From: Nitrososphaerota archaeon
Lineage (GTDB): Archaea; Thermoproteota; Nitrososphaeria; Nitrososphaerales; CADDZS01
Direction of reading: 5' to 3'
NCBI GenBank assembly: GCA_021325255.1
Contig: JAJPHP010000067.1
Span: forward strand, 62,001-126,000
Length of the DNA stretch: 64,000 bases
This document shows positions 50,478 through 58,646 of the stretch, piece after piece. The stretch's first letter is position 1. Every line of letters begins with the position of its first letter. The notes below the pieces were generated by a model, which was given only the letters and a program-made list of their open reading frames with translations, was not told where the DNA came from and did not search any database. The position numbers and the translations under genes were made by a program.

Positions 50478-51431
50478 TCAGACTCTCTTGCGGAAGATGG
50501 CGAGCGGTTCCCCATATTGTCTTCCTTCATACCAAAGGTTACGACTTGAAATTTCAACCTTACTCAACTTAATGATCTCCCTTAGGGCCTTGATGCAATC
50601 CTCTCTTGTCGAGCTCTTCAGCGCCTTTATCGGAAAATAGACGCCCATTGGCCGAACAGGCACGGTATGCCTGGTCGTCTTGAAGGGGAATACTTTGCTG
50701 CTTTTTGCTGCGCTCAAAACATCCACTTTTGAGATTGGAAGTGGATATAGCAAGTAGACTGACTCGGAGGAAAAAATCCGTCTCTCCTCATTTGCAGAGG
50801 CAAATCTGATTTGAAGGTTGTATTTTGTGCAAAGCTTGTCAAATTTCTTGATTTGTTGGTAGGCAGAGAATATCGAAGAGGCAACGCAACAATCATCCGT
50901 GCCTTTATTCGCCAGCCGCTGTACATAAGACTCTCTTGAAGAAAGGAGAGCAATCCTTGAACGTCGAGACTCGACAAGAGATATTGCCTCGCGAAAGTTA
51001 GAGCATTGTTCCATCTTGAATTCTTTTACAGTGCGCTTCACAAAGCCTCTGCTTGGAGCGATGACGTATCTCAACCAACGCTCTAATTTTACAGAATCGG
51101 AGAGATAATCACAATCTGCGCACATTGCAAATTTTGCACCGAGTGCCCTCAAAGCGGCCAGCCTATGCATGCCATCTAGTGCTACGAGCGTCCTGGCATC
51201 AACAATCAGCGGGTCGCGCTGGTATCCTGTCCGTCGCATGTCCTCTTTCAGGGTCTTGAGGAGGTCCGGAATCACCTCCTCGTGTGGTCTAATTTGCTTA
51301 AGAGGATGGATAGAGAGACGAATATTTCCGACGTTGTCCCCAAGACGTAGAATCAAGGACTGGTTATGACGACCAAAAATTTTGTTCCACTTGGCTTTCA
51401 AGTTTGGTTTCCCAAACTCGTTCAATACCAC
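50478..51431 (-). CDS. ParB/Srx-fold protein, SerK-like (ADP-dependent serine kinase family)
   Basis: The 317-residue product resembles the archaeal ParB-fold L-serine kinase SerK. It has IRPHEEVIPDLLKTLKEDMR (Glu51/52 near the SerK catalytic Glu), VALDGMHRLAALRALGAKFA (residues 83-102, the ParB/Srx nucleotide loop) and, near 251-255, KTTRHTVPV, a tail motif shared with SerK. Regions between are longer and divergent. If it is a serine kinase it would feed O-phosphoserine for cysteine or Sep-tRNA routes, but a different substrate is possible. It leads the ubiquitin-like/PRT/Cgi121 operon. Confidence 0.72.
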   Translation of the reverse strand: MVLNEFGKPNLKAKWNKIFGRHNQSLILRLGDNVGNIRLSIHPLKQIRPHEEVIPDLLKTLKEDMRRTGYQRDPLIVDARTLVALDGMHRLAALRALGAKFAMCADCDYLSDSVKLERWLRYVIAPSRGFVKRTVKEFKMEQCSNFREAISLVESRRSRIALLSSRESYVQRLANKGTDDCCVASSIFSAYQQIKKFDKLCTKYNLQIRFASANEERRIFSSESVYLLYPLPISKVDVLSAAKSSKVFPFKTTRHTVPVRPMGVYFPIKALKSSTREDCIKALREIIKLSKVEISSRNLWYEGRQYGEPLAIFRKRV

Positions 51432-51470
51432 GATTGGCGACTGATGAGAAAAAGCACACTAGTGCCAGCC

Positions 51471-51836
51471 TTATGGCGCACTTTGCTGGATCTGTTCGCC
51501 AGCAGAGGATGTATCACGCACGCTCGACTCAGCGGGCGCGGTTTCTTGAGGGTGAGCCTCCGAAGCTTCAGATTCGGTAATCTGAATCGCTTCCGTTTCT
51601 TCTCCCTGTTCTTCAGCTTCGCCCCTTGCTATTTTCGGCGACCTTTCTTTCATAATCACAGTTATTGCACCAGCTATCTGATTTCTGAGGGCACGGTTTC
51701 GAATAATCAGAACCTTTTCGACTGCCTCTTTGTTCGAAGAGAAATCGGTTGTGAAAAGTGCAGAGTGCTTGTTTACAAGATCCTCTGCAAGTTTCCTAGT
51801 TTTGTTCAAATTGAAATCACTTTTTCGCATGTACAC
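51471..51836 (-). CDS. rps17e: 30S ribosomal protein eS17
   Basis: The first 70 residues match archaeal/eukaryal eS17: LNKTRKLAEDLVNKHSALFT, DFSSNKEAVEKVLIIRNRAL and RNQIAGAITVIMKERSPK. About 50 residues of Glu/Ala/Ser/Gln tail follow, so the 121-residue product is longer than usual (60-80). It begins MYMRKSDFNLNK; the internal ATG (MRKSDF) would also work. Confidence 0.9.
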   Translation of the reverse strand: MYMRKSDFNLNKTRKLAEDLVNKHSALFTTDFSSNKEAVEKVLIIRNRALRNQIAGAITVIMKERSPKIARGEAEEQGEETEAIQITESEASEAHPQETAPAESSVRDTSSAGEQIQQSAP

Positions 51837-51907
51837 CTGTTGTGTGATTGATCCCGCTTGCTTGAATTTTTGAAAGAGATCAAAAAGTTATTTATCCAAT
51901 ACCTTAA

Positions 51908-52684
51908 TCAGTTTTGCGTCGCCAGATATTTGCGAGCATTTTCATCATTTTGCTCATTGACTTGAGCAAAAGTCTTGCCAAGAATTCTGCCCATTCCAAA
52001 GATCACACTCGAAATGGCGAAAGGACTGGCAACAAACCCGTTCCATACTGAACTAAGTGGAAGCGGTGAATCTGTCTCAGCCAAAACAAGAGAATGATCT
52101 GCAGCTTTCAGCAACGACTGCACTCGCTTTGAGTAAAGTATTGGAAGCCCAAAAGAAACGTAGTACCCCATCCCCTGTATTCTTTTCAATTCGGGAAGAT
52201 CTCCAGCAAACCAGTGGAAGAGCAGGCGGCTCCTGTTAAGAGAGAAGGTTGAAATTATTTCTAAGCATCTGTCGAGAGAATCGCGAGAGTGGATAGTAAC
52301 TGAAATGTTGCGCGTTTCGACAAGTTCAAGTTGCCTTGCGAACAAGTATTCCTGCATGTCCGTTCCCCCATACTTGGGATCTAGACCGATCTCACCCAAC
52401 CCACTGGCTTCTTGAAGAAGATTCTCGATCCTTTTGAGCTTGGGCTCCCAGTACTCTTCTTTCTCTGCCTTGATATCTTGGTTCAAAATTTGAGGATGTA
52501 TCCCGACAAAAGCAACTAAATGCGGATCCGACAGACTCATCGAGAGGTTACGGACAGAGGAATACTCGTCGACAGAATTTGAAAAGACTACGAAGTCTGA
52601 CTTTTCGCCATCGAGGCTTCGATACGATTTTACAAAATCAGTCATGCGAGCATCGTCTAGATGGGCATGACAATCAGTTACCAA
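51908..52684 (-). CDS. TatD-family metal-dependent hydrolase
   Basis: TatD enzymes are 3' exonucleases of the amidohydrolase fold. The 258-residue protein has metal-binding VTDCHAHLDDARM at the start, GLGEIGLDPKYGG with the bridging Glu, VTIHSRDSLDRC, LLFHWFAGDLPEL and LVLAETDSPLPL. Length and motif order are complete. Nucleic acid substrate is from family knowledge. Confidence 0.92.
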   Translation of the reverse strand: MVTDCHAHLDDARMTDFVKSYRSLDGEKSDFVVFSNSVDEYSSVRNLSMSLSDPHLVAFVGIHPQILNQDIKAEKEEYWEPKLKRIENLLQEASGLGEIGLDPKYGGTDMQEYLFARQLELVETRNISVTIHSRDSLDRCLEIISTFSLNRSRLLFHWFAGDLPELKRIQGMGYYVSFGLPILYSKRVQSLLKAADHSLVLAETDSPLPLSSVWNGFVASPFAISSVIFGMGRILGKTFAQVNEQNDENARKYLATQN

Positions 52685-52813
52685 TTTGTTCGGTTATTAG
52701 CTCCAATTGCGCGAGATTATCTCCCAAGATCTTACTGACCTTATTTATGGCGAACCCAATGCGGGAAGAAAAGAAGATTGACTAGCTAAAAACAGAAGAC
52801 GGAGTGAAATAAT

Positions 52814-55567
52814 TCACATTTCTCTCTTTTCTTCGGCCCGCTTCTTGTACTCGTCCGAGCGCGAGATCAGTTTCGATATCGCCTCGTTCTTTTCTGGGTG
52901 AGAGGCGAGTGCGGCCTTGGCGACGTCCCAGAAGTCCTTCCCGGATATGATTTTCAAGCCCTGCCTTTCGAAAAACAGTCTGTCTTCTTCGACCACTATT
53001 GCATAATTTGCTTCAGGAATAATTATCGTATCGACCCCTTCGGTGTTGAGTGCGGCAACGAACTTTCCCATGCCTTTGAAATCGAGCCCACCTACCTGAA
53101 CAAGCTCGCCCTTCGGGGTAACCCCTCCAGTAATCACTACGTTGGGCAGGACCGGTTCCCTCGCCGCAACGCTGTACTGTGCCAGAGTGATGGCGGCCCC
53201 GGCGCTCGGCCCTTGGATGACCTGTGAATCCATTCCTTTGGCGAAAGTGATAAAGTCCACGAAGAACTCGTAGTCACGTATCGCCCAGTCGCTCTGCTCG
53301 TTGAGGAAAACTCTCGCGTGTTCCGCGCTGGCCTTTACCGATTTGGCAACCTCGCTCCCTATGACCATGGATCTCCCCCTTTTTCCGTAGGGGTTGCAGA
53401 CGCATTCAATCACGGCCACTGCGCCCTCTGAAGCGATTGAACCACTGTCGCTTGGATTGGACAGCGCAGCAAGACCGTAAACCTTGCCGATCGTGGGGTC
53501 CGGTTTCGGTCCGCGTAGGGCGAGGGTTATCCTCTGTATTTCTTCTATCTTCTCGTCCTTTGACATCTCCACCGCCGCCTTAAAGTGAGTAAGGGAGAGC
53601 TTGTATGTCTCAGGCGTGATTGACTTGATCGCCTCAGGTATCTTGTCGCTCAACAGATTCACTTGAGGCGAGAATCCCAGATTTGCCCCAAGTCTGTTTA
53701 GGTCATCCTCATAGATATGCCTGATTTTCTTGAGCTTTGCTCCGTCGACGTTTTCGTTTACCTGAGATAGCTTGAAGACCGCGTTGAGTTCCTTCACCCT
53801 GAGTTCTATAGCGTCCGAGATCAGGCGCTCGATTCTCGCTGGGGTGAAGGTCCGCTTGCCGAAGAGCTCGATGATCGACTCGGGCGACACACTGGAATCA
53901 AGGAATGTTTCGCACCTGTCGAGGTGCACCTTCACAATCTCCATTCTCTCCCTGTCGTTCCTTGGCGGGGGAATCTCGACAATCCTGTCAAAGCGACCTG
54001 CACGGAGAAAGGCCTCGTCTACCAGGTGAAGTTTGTTGGTGGTGGCAATCACGACAACGCCCTCTAGAGGCTTCAATCCACCCATTTCGGAAAGCAGCGT
54101 GGTAACAGCACCGAGGCTTCCTCCCATATCGCGCTTAAGAGTCAGCGAGTCGACCTCGTCAATTATGATGATGGAAGGCGCATTCTTTCGAGCCTCGTCA
54201 AACACATCGGTGATGATCTTCTCTGTCTGTCCATGGTAAGGCTTTATGATCTGGGATCCTCTTACCATGTAGATGGTGGCGTCAAGCTCGCCGGCTATTG
54301 CTTGAGCAAGCCAAGTTTTGCCGCACCCTGGATGTCCATGGAGCAAGACGCCGTGTATGGGGCTTGCCCCGACCCGCCTTGCTTGCTCGGGGTCAAGAGA
54401 GATCTCGATGTCCTTTAGCATCTGCTCCTTTATTCCCGAGAGTCCACCGACTTGATCAAGAGTGATCTTTGGCCTTATCTTCGTAACAATGTGCCTAATA
54501 TCTTCGCTTCTGCGGTCCTCATTGTACTCCTTGAGCTGCCTAATCTCTCTGAAATCGTCCAGCGTTATTTGAATTGCTTGCCTGTCCTTGTTCAGAGCAC
54601 TCGAAAAGCGCCTCACGTACGAGGACCTGACCTTTTTTGTCTTCTTTTCAATCACGATTTGGAAGGCGTTAGTGATGTCTGCCGGCGTGATTGATGAGTG
54701 ACCGAGCGCCCTGACCTTGCCCTCGATTGTCTTTAGGACATCGTTTGCGTTGAGGTGCCTGAGATTGAACTTCTGAATGTTTCGCTCAGCAATAGATATC
54801 AGAACGTTGCGATCGACTTCGCTGTCCAAGTCGATTGTCCCAGAACTGCCCCTCCTGCGCACGGCCTCGAGCATTGATCCGAATTCGTTTGAAGCGAAAA
54901 TCAGAATGCACTTCTGATCTTGGTTTATCAGCTCGTTTACCTTCTCCAGCAGCGTGGTCTGTACGCTCATGTAGGCCTGCATTCCGCTGTCACCGGATTT
55001 TCCTTCGTCCTGGTGCTGGGTGAAGCTGTGGGCTTCGTCTATGAACAGAATCGTTGGTCGAGAGAAAGCCTGGTCAAATGCCCTTGCGAGCCTCTTTTCC
55101 GATTCTCCGAGCCACTTTTCATAGATCTTGTGTGGAGATAACGAGCTTGCGAAGACTGGTACGCCTCTGGTCTTCCCCTGCTCAAATGCCTCTACCATCA
55201 CCGAGTGTACGAGAGACGTCTTGCCCATCCCGCTTGATCCCTTTATTATGAAGACCTTTGGAGGAGGAGCGGGGCAGATACTCTTGAACTCCTCGTCTTC
55301 AAAAATCCAGTAATGAACCGAAGAGAGCACCTCATCAACGATGTCTCTGCATCCGACAAACTCTTCAGCGCTCTTTCTGAAAGGAGATACGGTATTTTCG
55401 GCTTCCGACATCTGCTGATGTACCAGGCGCCTGGAAGGCCTTTGGTGCTTTCTCGAGTCCATCCACTTTACGTAATCGTTGTCGGTAGCCATCAGCATCG
55501 GGTGGTAGAAGAGCCTGAGTAGCTTCCACCGCTTCCACCACTTTTCGTTACGCTTCTCGGAATCCAT
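52814..55567 (-). CDS. Tandem AAA+ ATPase fused to a Lon-type protease domain
   Basis: The 917-residue product (ATG at 55565-55567, 22 nt after the upstream stop; the frame is open further but inside that gene) joins three units. AAA-1, residues about 65-330: Walker A IIKGSSGMGKTS (108-118), Walker B TILFIDEAH (172-180), pore loop YEKWLGESE. AAA-2, about 365-600, p97-like: Walker A GHPGCGKT (411-418), Walker B IIIIDEVDS, and LRAGRFDR (521-528). Lon protease domain, about 690-890: QGPSAG with Ser788 and GGLDFKGMGKF with Lys831, a full Ser/Lys dyad. No membrane segment is in this protein. Known archaeal LonB has one AAA module and a membrane anchor, so this looks like a distinct ATP-dependent protease. 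The adjoining membrane gene is probably its partner. Confidence 0.93.
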   Translation of the reverse strand: MDSEKRNEKWWKRWKLLRLFYHPMLMATDNDYVKWMDSRKHQRPSRRLVHQQMSEAENTVSPFRKSAEEFVGCRDIVDEVLSSVHYWIFEDEEFKSICPAPPPKVFIIKGSSGMGKTSLVHSVMVEAFEQGKTRGVPVFASSLSPHKIYEKWLGESEKRLARAFDQAFSRPTILFIDEAHSFTQHQDEGKSGDSGMQAYMSVQTTLLEKVNELINQDQKCILIFASNEFGSMLEAVRRRGSSGTIDLDSEVDRNVLISIAERNIQKFNLRHLNANDVLKTIEGKVRALGHSSITPADITNAFQIVIEKKTKKVRSSYVRRFSSALNKDRQAIQITLDDFREIRQLKEYNEDRRSEDIRHIVTKIRPKITLDQVGGLSGIKEQMLKDIEISLDPEQARRVGASPIHGVLLHGHPGCGKTWLAQAIAGELDATIYMVRGSQIIKPYHGQTEKIITDVFDEARKNAPSIIIIDEVDSLTLKRDMGGSLGAVTTLLSEMGGLKPLEGVVVIATTNKLHLVDEAFLRAGRFDRIVEIPPPRNDRERMEIVKVHLDRCETFLDSSVSPESIIELFGKRTFTPARIERLISDAIELRVKELNAVFKLSQVNENVDGAKLKKIRHIYEDDLNRLGANLGFSPQVNLLSDKIPEAIKSITPETYKLSLTHFKAAVEMSKDEKIEEIQRITLALRGPKPDPTIGKVYGLAALSNPSDSGSIASEGAVAVIECVCNPYGKRGRSMVIGSEVAKSVKASAEHARVFLNEQSDWAIRDYEFFVDFITFAKGMDSQVIQGPSAGAAITLAQYSVAAREPVLPNVVITGGVTPKGELVQVGGLDFKGMGKFVAALNTEGVDTIIIPEANYAIVVEEDRLFFERQGLKIISGKDFWDVAKAALASHPEKNEAISKLISRSDEYKKRAEEKREM

Positions 55568-55589
55568 GACGGACAACGGTGTTGCTCTA

Positions 55590-56336
55590 TCACCCAGACC
55601 TTCTTCCAACGTATCGCCAAAGAAAGTTGAAGAGAGCGAAACTAGCCACGTACGCAACGATGATACCGAGTACGACCAGCAGACCAAGAACAACCGCCCC
55701 CATGAAAAGCAAAAAGAAAACACCAAGGTACGAGATTCTTGAGTGGAACAGTAGACCGAGAGCAATGAGAAATATTCCGAGCGCTGAAACGATGATGATA
55801 CCCGAGTCAAAATTGAGTGAAGGGGCCTGAATGTGAAGACCAGTCATTCCAAACAGCGGATCCCAGTTACCGCTGCTCACCGAAATGGGGCCGCTCGAAT
55901 TGATCGTGAGTGACAGTAATATTGAGCCATAACTGGAAAAGTTCCTGAGCGGAGTGTCGAACGGAGAACCCTGCTTCTCAACGTATGCATAGTTCGACCC
56001 GTTTGAAGCTATCCGCAGCACAAGGCTGTAAACGGTGCTGTTCACAGGAGAAAACTGGAGCTCGGTTGTCCCAAGACCGTTGGAAAGAGCGAGCTGGTAC
56101 AATCCTCCGGATACAGATACAACGCTCACGTTTGCGCTTTCAGGCGATATGACCTTTACATATTGCTGCGGCGACGTCACCACTTGGATTTGTTCGCTAG
56201 TCTGCTGGACTTGAGACTGCCCTTGCACCGCGTTTGACTGCCTGACAGTCGGCATGGACCCTAACGACGCAATAAGAATCAAAATGAAGACCATTAGAGC
56301 TAGAAGACTGCAAACCCGGTACCCGCTTGAATTCAC
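55590..56336 (-). CDS. Membrane protein with outer domain, partner gene of the AAA-Lon protease
   Basis: The 248-residue protein has one N-terminal hydrophobic segment (residues about 9-27, signal or anchor), a Ser/Val-rich, strand-like domain of about 150 residues (30-175) with several N-x-S/T sites, and a hydrophobic C-terminal part with segments at about 178-198 and 203-232 (probably two), ending in basic YVGRRSG. It is thus probably a membrane protein with a large domain outside. It ends 22 nt before the AAA-Lon gene and shares its promoter. No known family recognised. Confidence 0.8.
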   Translation of the reverse strand: MNSSGYRVCSLLALMVFILILIASLGSMPTVRQSNAVQGQSQVQQTSEQIQVVTSPQQYVKVISPESANVSVVSVSGGLYQLALSNGLGTTELQFSPVNSTVYSLVLRIASNGSNYAYVEKQGSPFDTPLRNFSSYGSILLSLTINSSGPISVSSGNWDPLFGMTGLHIQAPSLNFDSGIIIVSALGIFLIALGLLFHSRISYLGVFFLLFMGAVVLGLLVVLGIIVAYVASFALFNFLWRYVGRRSG

Positions 56337-56361
56337 GTCTACCCGCTTTCTGAAGTTGATA

Positions 56362-56374
56362 GGTAAAAATTACC
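56362..56374 (-). promoter_or_regulatory. Palindromic promoter box of the AAA-Lon operon
   Basis: GGTAAAAATTACC is a 5-bp inverted repeat around an A-run, 26-38 nt before the first ATG of the operon, so it probably acts as TATA box and perhaps as operator. Confidence 0.5.
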
Positions 56375-56385
56375 TTTAGAAAGTA

Positions 56386-56402
56386 CTGCACTGCTAGTGC
56401 AG
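56386..56402 (-). promoter_or_regulatory. Second inverted repeat upstream of the AAA-Lon operon
   Basis: CTGCACT-GCT-AGTGCAG is a 7-bp inverted repeat, 50-66 nt before the first ATG of the operon. A further TGCACT lies at about 56410-56415. The position fits a transcription-factor site upstream of the core promoter. Confidence 0.5.
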
Positions 56403-56605
56403 AGCAGAATGCACTAAAAACTAACCTTCAATAGTTTACAGAGGATTCTTCGGAAAGCTCGCAGCGTCCCTAGGATTAGGATGAAGTCGACGAAAGATAG
56501 AAGTGACGGCGCCTTGTTCTAGCAGGACATGATCGCCGAAAGGAGTTGGTAGCTAGAAACTCTCGAACCCTTACTAGACAAAGTCTTCGCATGCGAGCAA
56601 AATTC
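56403..56605. other. Intergenic region upstream of the AAA-Lon operon
   Basis: About 200 bases with no recognised gene. A TTTTTAG box near 56415-56420 may be an additional promoter. Short plus-strand frames have no protein character. Confidence 0.35.
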
Positions 56606-56947
56606 CTATGTGGAAGCAATCTTCCACACAGATTTTACCGGCTCGAGTCTAGGTTGCACGATTGCATTTCTGTCTACCTTGAACTCGCTGCGGCGCACAA
56701 GAAAATCACATTCAAGGCAACGCGCAGTCACAATTCTGTCCGTTCTATAGAGTTTAGCGATTTTCCCGGTACAGTCCGGCTTCTCGCCCTTGAAGGCGGC
56801 AGGAAGGGCGTACTTCCAGAGCATGACCTCCTTAGCCTTGAATATCAGTTTCCAGCACTTGGTGCAGTACCCGGAAACATCCGGCCCGCTTCTCATCAGA
56901 CTCAGCGTCTGGTGAGTGCAATCTTTTGCCAATCCAGAAGTAAGCAT
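56606..56947 (-). CDS. Small cysteine-rich (zinc-ribbon-like) protein
   Basis: The 113-residue product has two CxxC pairs about 50 residues apart, GYCTKCWKLIFKAKEV and TARCLECDFLVRRSEF, suggesting one zinc site. An internal ATG (MRSGPDVSGYC, 56896) is the more likely start, as GGTTAAATTG lies only about 12-21 nt before the first ATG. No family recognised. Confidence 0.55.
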   Translation of the reverse strand: MLTSGLAKDCTHQTLSLMRSGPDVSGYCTKCWKLIFKAKEVMLWKYALPAAFKGEKPDCTGKIAKLYRTDRIVTARCLECDFLVRRSEFKVDRNAIVQPRLEPVKSVWKIAST

Positions 56948-57001
56948 TTCTGACGTACAATTTAACCTTGTCCTTGAGGATTGGGGCGCACATTCGCTCG
57001 G

Positions 57002-57142
57002 CTACGGAGAGTCGCTATCCACCAAAGAAAAATTGCCGCTTCCGAGCGGGCTGCGAATCAGATCTGATTGCCCAGGCTTAGAAAAACTTGATTGGACCAG
57101 TAGAGCGACGTTTTCGAGAGCAATTTCATCAATAAGGCTCAT
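57002..57142 (-). CDS. Possible 46-residue protein downstream of tRNA-Leu
   Basis: The frame MSLIDEIALENVALLVQSSF runs 46 residues from an ATG 20 nt past the tRNA CCA end. Composition looks protein-like but no family or promoter was seen. Confidence 0.25.
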   Translation of the reverse strand: MSLIDEIALENVALLVQSSFSKPGQSDLIRSPLGSGNFSLVDSDSP

Positions 57143-57162
57143 CGTGTTGAATTCGGAAGGAA

Positions 57163-57394
57163 TGGTGCGGGGGGTGGGATTTGAACCCACGAACCCCTAA
57201 GGGACAGGAGTTCTGCTCTCTTTCTGCGAATCTTGTTTACGCTGGCTATCATGCCGAAAGTTCGCAGCTTAGCTTGATCCTCAGTGTCGCAAGACATGTG
57301 CCTGCATCCATGCGTTCGTTTTTATGGGATATCTCATCAAACATTGCAAGGCTTTGCTCTCCCTGCGCCTTTGACCAGGCTGGGCGACCCCCGC
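57163..57394 (-). tRNA. tRNA-Leu, probably GAG anticodon, with introns
   Basis: On the minus strand, acceptor GCGGGGG (from 57394) pairs with CCCCCGC, followed by discriminator A and an encoded CCA (57163-57165). The T arm is GTGGG-TTCAAAT-CCCAC and the long variable arm TCCCTTAGGGG is typical of Leu. The D arm is GCCCAGCCTGGTCAAAGGC. The 232-nt gene is about 140 nt longer than a mature tRNA-Leu. The likely anticodon loop is CTGAGG in the middle (near 57280), giving GAG, with one intron before and one after it, as in the tRNA-Asn gene. The exact splice sites need pairing checks. Confidence 0.8.
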
Positions 57395-57436
57395 ATCTCT
57401 CGGATTTTTGATTTCCGCAGCTTTCTTTAAGTTTTC

Positions 57437-58009
57437 TTGGTAGTATCAGCCATTCACAGCAAATTCAATAAGCAAGTACATACAGGAAACGTCAACAGTG
57501 ATTTTTTTAGAAAATTGAAGTCGGTTCATGAAAGCGAGCAGGGCGAAGATCAATCGGTAGAAGAAGGAAAGCTAGCTCCCGATTTTACATTGAAATCGGA
57601 TGATGGCAAGGCGTACTCTCTTTCACAGTTTCGAGGGAAGAAGCAGGTCGTGCTCTACTTTTACCCCAAGGATGACACGCCGGGTTGCACAAAGGAGGCG
57701 TGCTCTTTCAGAGATTCGCTTTCTCGACTGGATTCTTTGGGAGTCCAGGTGCTCGGCGTCAGTTTAGATGATCTGGAATCTCATTCAAAATTTAGGACAA
57801 AATACGATTTGAATTTCCCACTACTTTCTGACACAGACCAAAGCGTGTCCAGACAGTACGGCGTTTACAAAATGAAGAACGTGTACGGCAGGGATTTCAT
57901 GGGCATCGAGAGGTCGACGTTCGTAATCGACAAGTCAGGAAAGGTAAAGAAAGCCTTTCGAAGAGTGAAAGTCGATGGACATGTCGACGAAGTAATCGGT
58001 AGCCTCTGA
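57437..58009 (+). CDS. bcp: Peroxiredoxin (Bcp/PrxQ type)
   Basis: Reduces hydroperoxides. The 190-residue product has [40 protein letters not shown] with the peroxidatic Cys (TPGC) and the second Cys five residues later, typical of PrxQ. A 45-residue N-terminal extension from TTG at 57437 is unusual; a TTTAAGTTT box lies just before it, so a start at the TTG at 57515 is more likely and gives the usual length. Confidence 0.92.
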   Translation: MVVSAIHSKFNKQVHTGNVNSDFFRKLKSVHESEQGEDQSVEEGKLAPDFTLKSDDGKAYSLSQFRGKKQVVLYFYPKDDTPGCTKEACSFRDSLSRLDSLGVQVLGVSLDDLESHSKFRTKYDLNFPLLSDTDQSVSRQYGVYKMKNVYGRDFMGIERSTFVIDKSGKVKKAFRRVKVDGHVDEVIGSL

Positions 58010-58169
58010 TCGTGAATGAGTGAAACACGACCAGTTTGCAGATGTCTCTTGTTTTCTGACTTAAGGCAATCCACTCAAATCGTTCACAGTTGCACCGGCA
58101 ACGAAGAGCTCACTACAGAAAGACCAATTCCTTTTCTACCTATCTGAATGGAGATTAGAAGTAAGAAAA
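58010..58169. other. Intergenic region after the peroxiredoxin
   Basis: About 160 bases with no gene. No strong hairpin or promoter recognised. Confidence 0.3.
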
Positions 58170-58271
58170 ATGGCTTCCAAAAAAAGGGAAAAACGAAGAA
58201 AGTTGAAGGCATATAGAAGGGCGGTTCACGGGGATATCAAGAGAAAGCCTAGCAGAAGCAATAGATCTTAA
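58170..58271 (+). CDS. Possible 33-residue highly basic protein
   Basis: The ATG at 58170 opens MASKKREKRRKLKAYRRAVH followed by GDIKRKPSRSNRS: 15 Lys/Arg in 33 residues. The composition is that of very small ribosomal proteins (such as eL41, 25-ish residues) but the sequence does not match one I know. It lies between the peroxiredoxin and tRNA-Thr genes. Confidence 0.45.
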   Translation: MASKKREKRRKLKAYRRAVHGDIKRKPSRSNRS

Positions 58272-58368
58272 GCTTCTTTCTAAAGAATAAGAGCTTCGCG
58301 CAATCTGCGTTCGTTTTTGAACCCGTGCGCTTTCTTTACGACAAATGCCGTGAGATGAGCGAGAAACA

Positions 58369-58549
58369 AGCCCTGGACGGGATTCGAGCCCGTGACCTAT
58401 TGCTTACTCTCCGGAGAAGTAGAGCGAGCGAGAGAGAAAGAAATGCGCGTTGGCAAACGCTAAGGGTATCTCTTCCTCTTTCTTCTCTTTACTTCATCTT
58501 CTCTAGCGGGTACGAGGCAATCGCTCTGACCAGGCTGAGCTACCAGGGC
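58369..58549 (-). tRNA. tRNA-Thr (CGT) with one intron
   Basis: On the minus strand, acceptor GCCCTGG pairs with CCAGGGC and the discriminator is U at 58369. D arm GCTC-AGCCTGGTCA-GAGC; T arm ACGGG-CTCGAAT-CCCGT. The anticodon stem ATTGC pairs with GCAAT around loop CTCGTA/A, anticodon CGT. The intron of 106 nt (58405-58510) is at the canonical 37/38 position, and the spliced tRNA is 75 nt. CCA is not encoded. Confidence 0.93.
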
Positions 58550-58646
58550 AAGAGAAAGTACGAAACTCCTTCCAATGAATTAGGTATTAAATAACTATCC
58601 TTTAAGGAAGAGAGTCCATCTAATTCTCGGAGCTTGAAAGTCGAAG

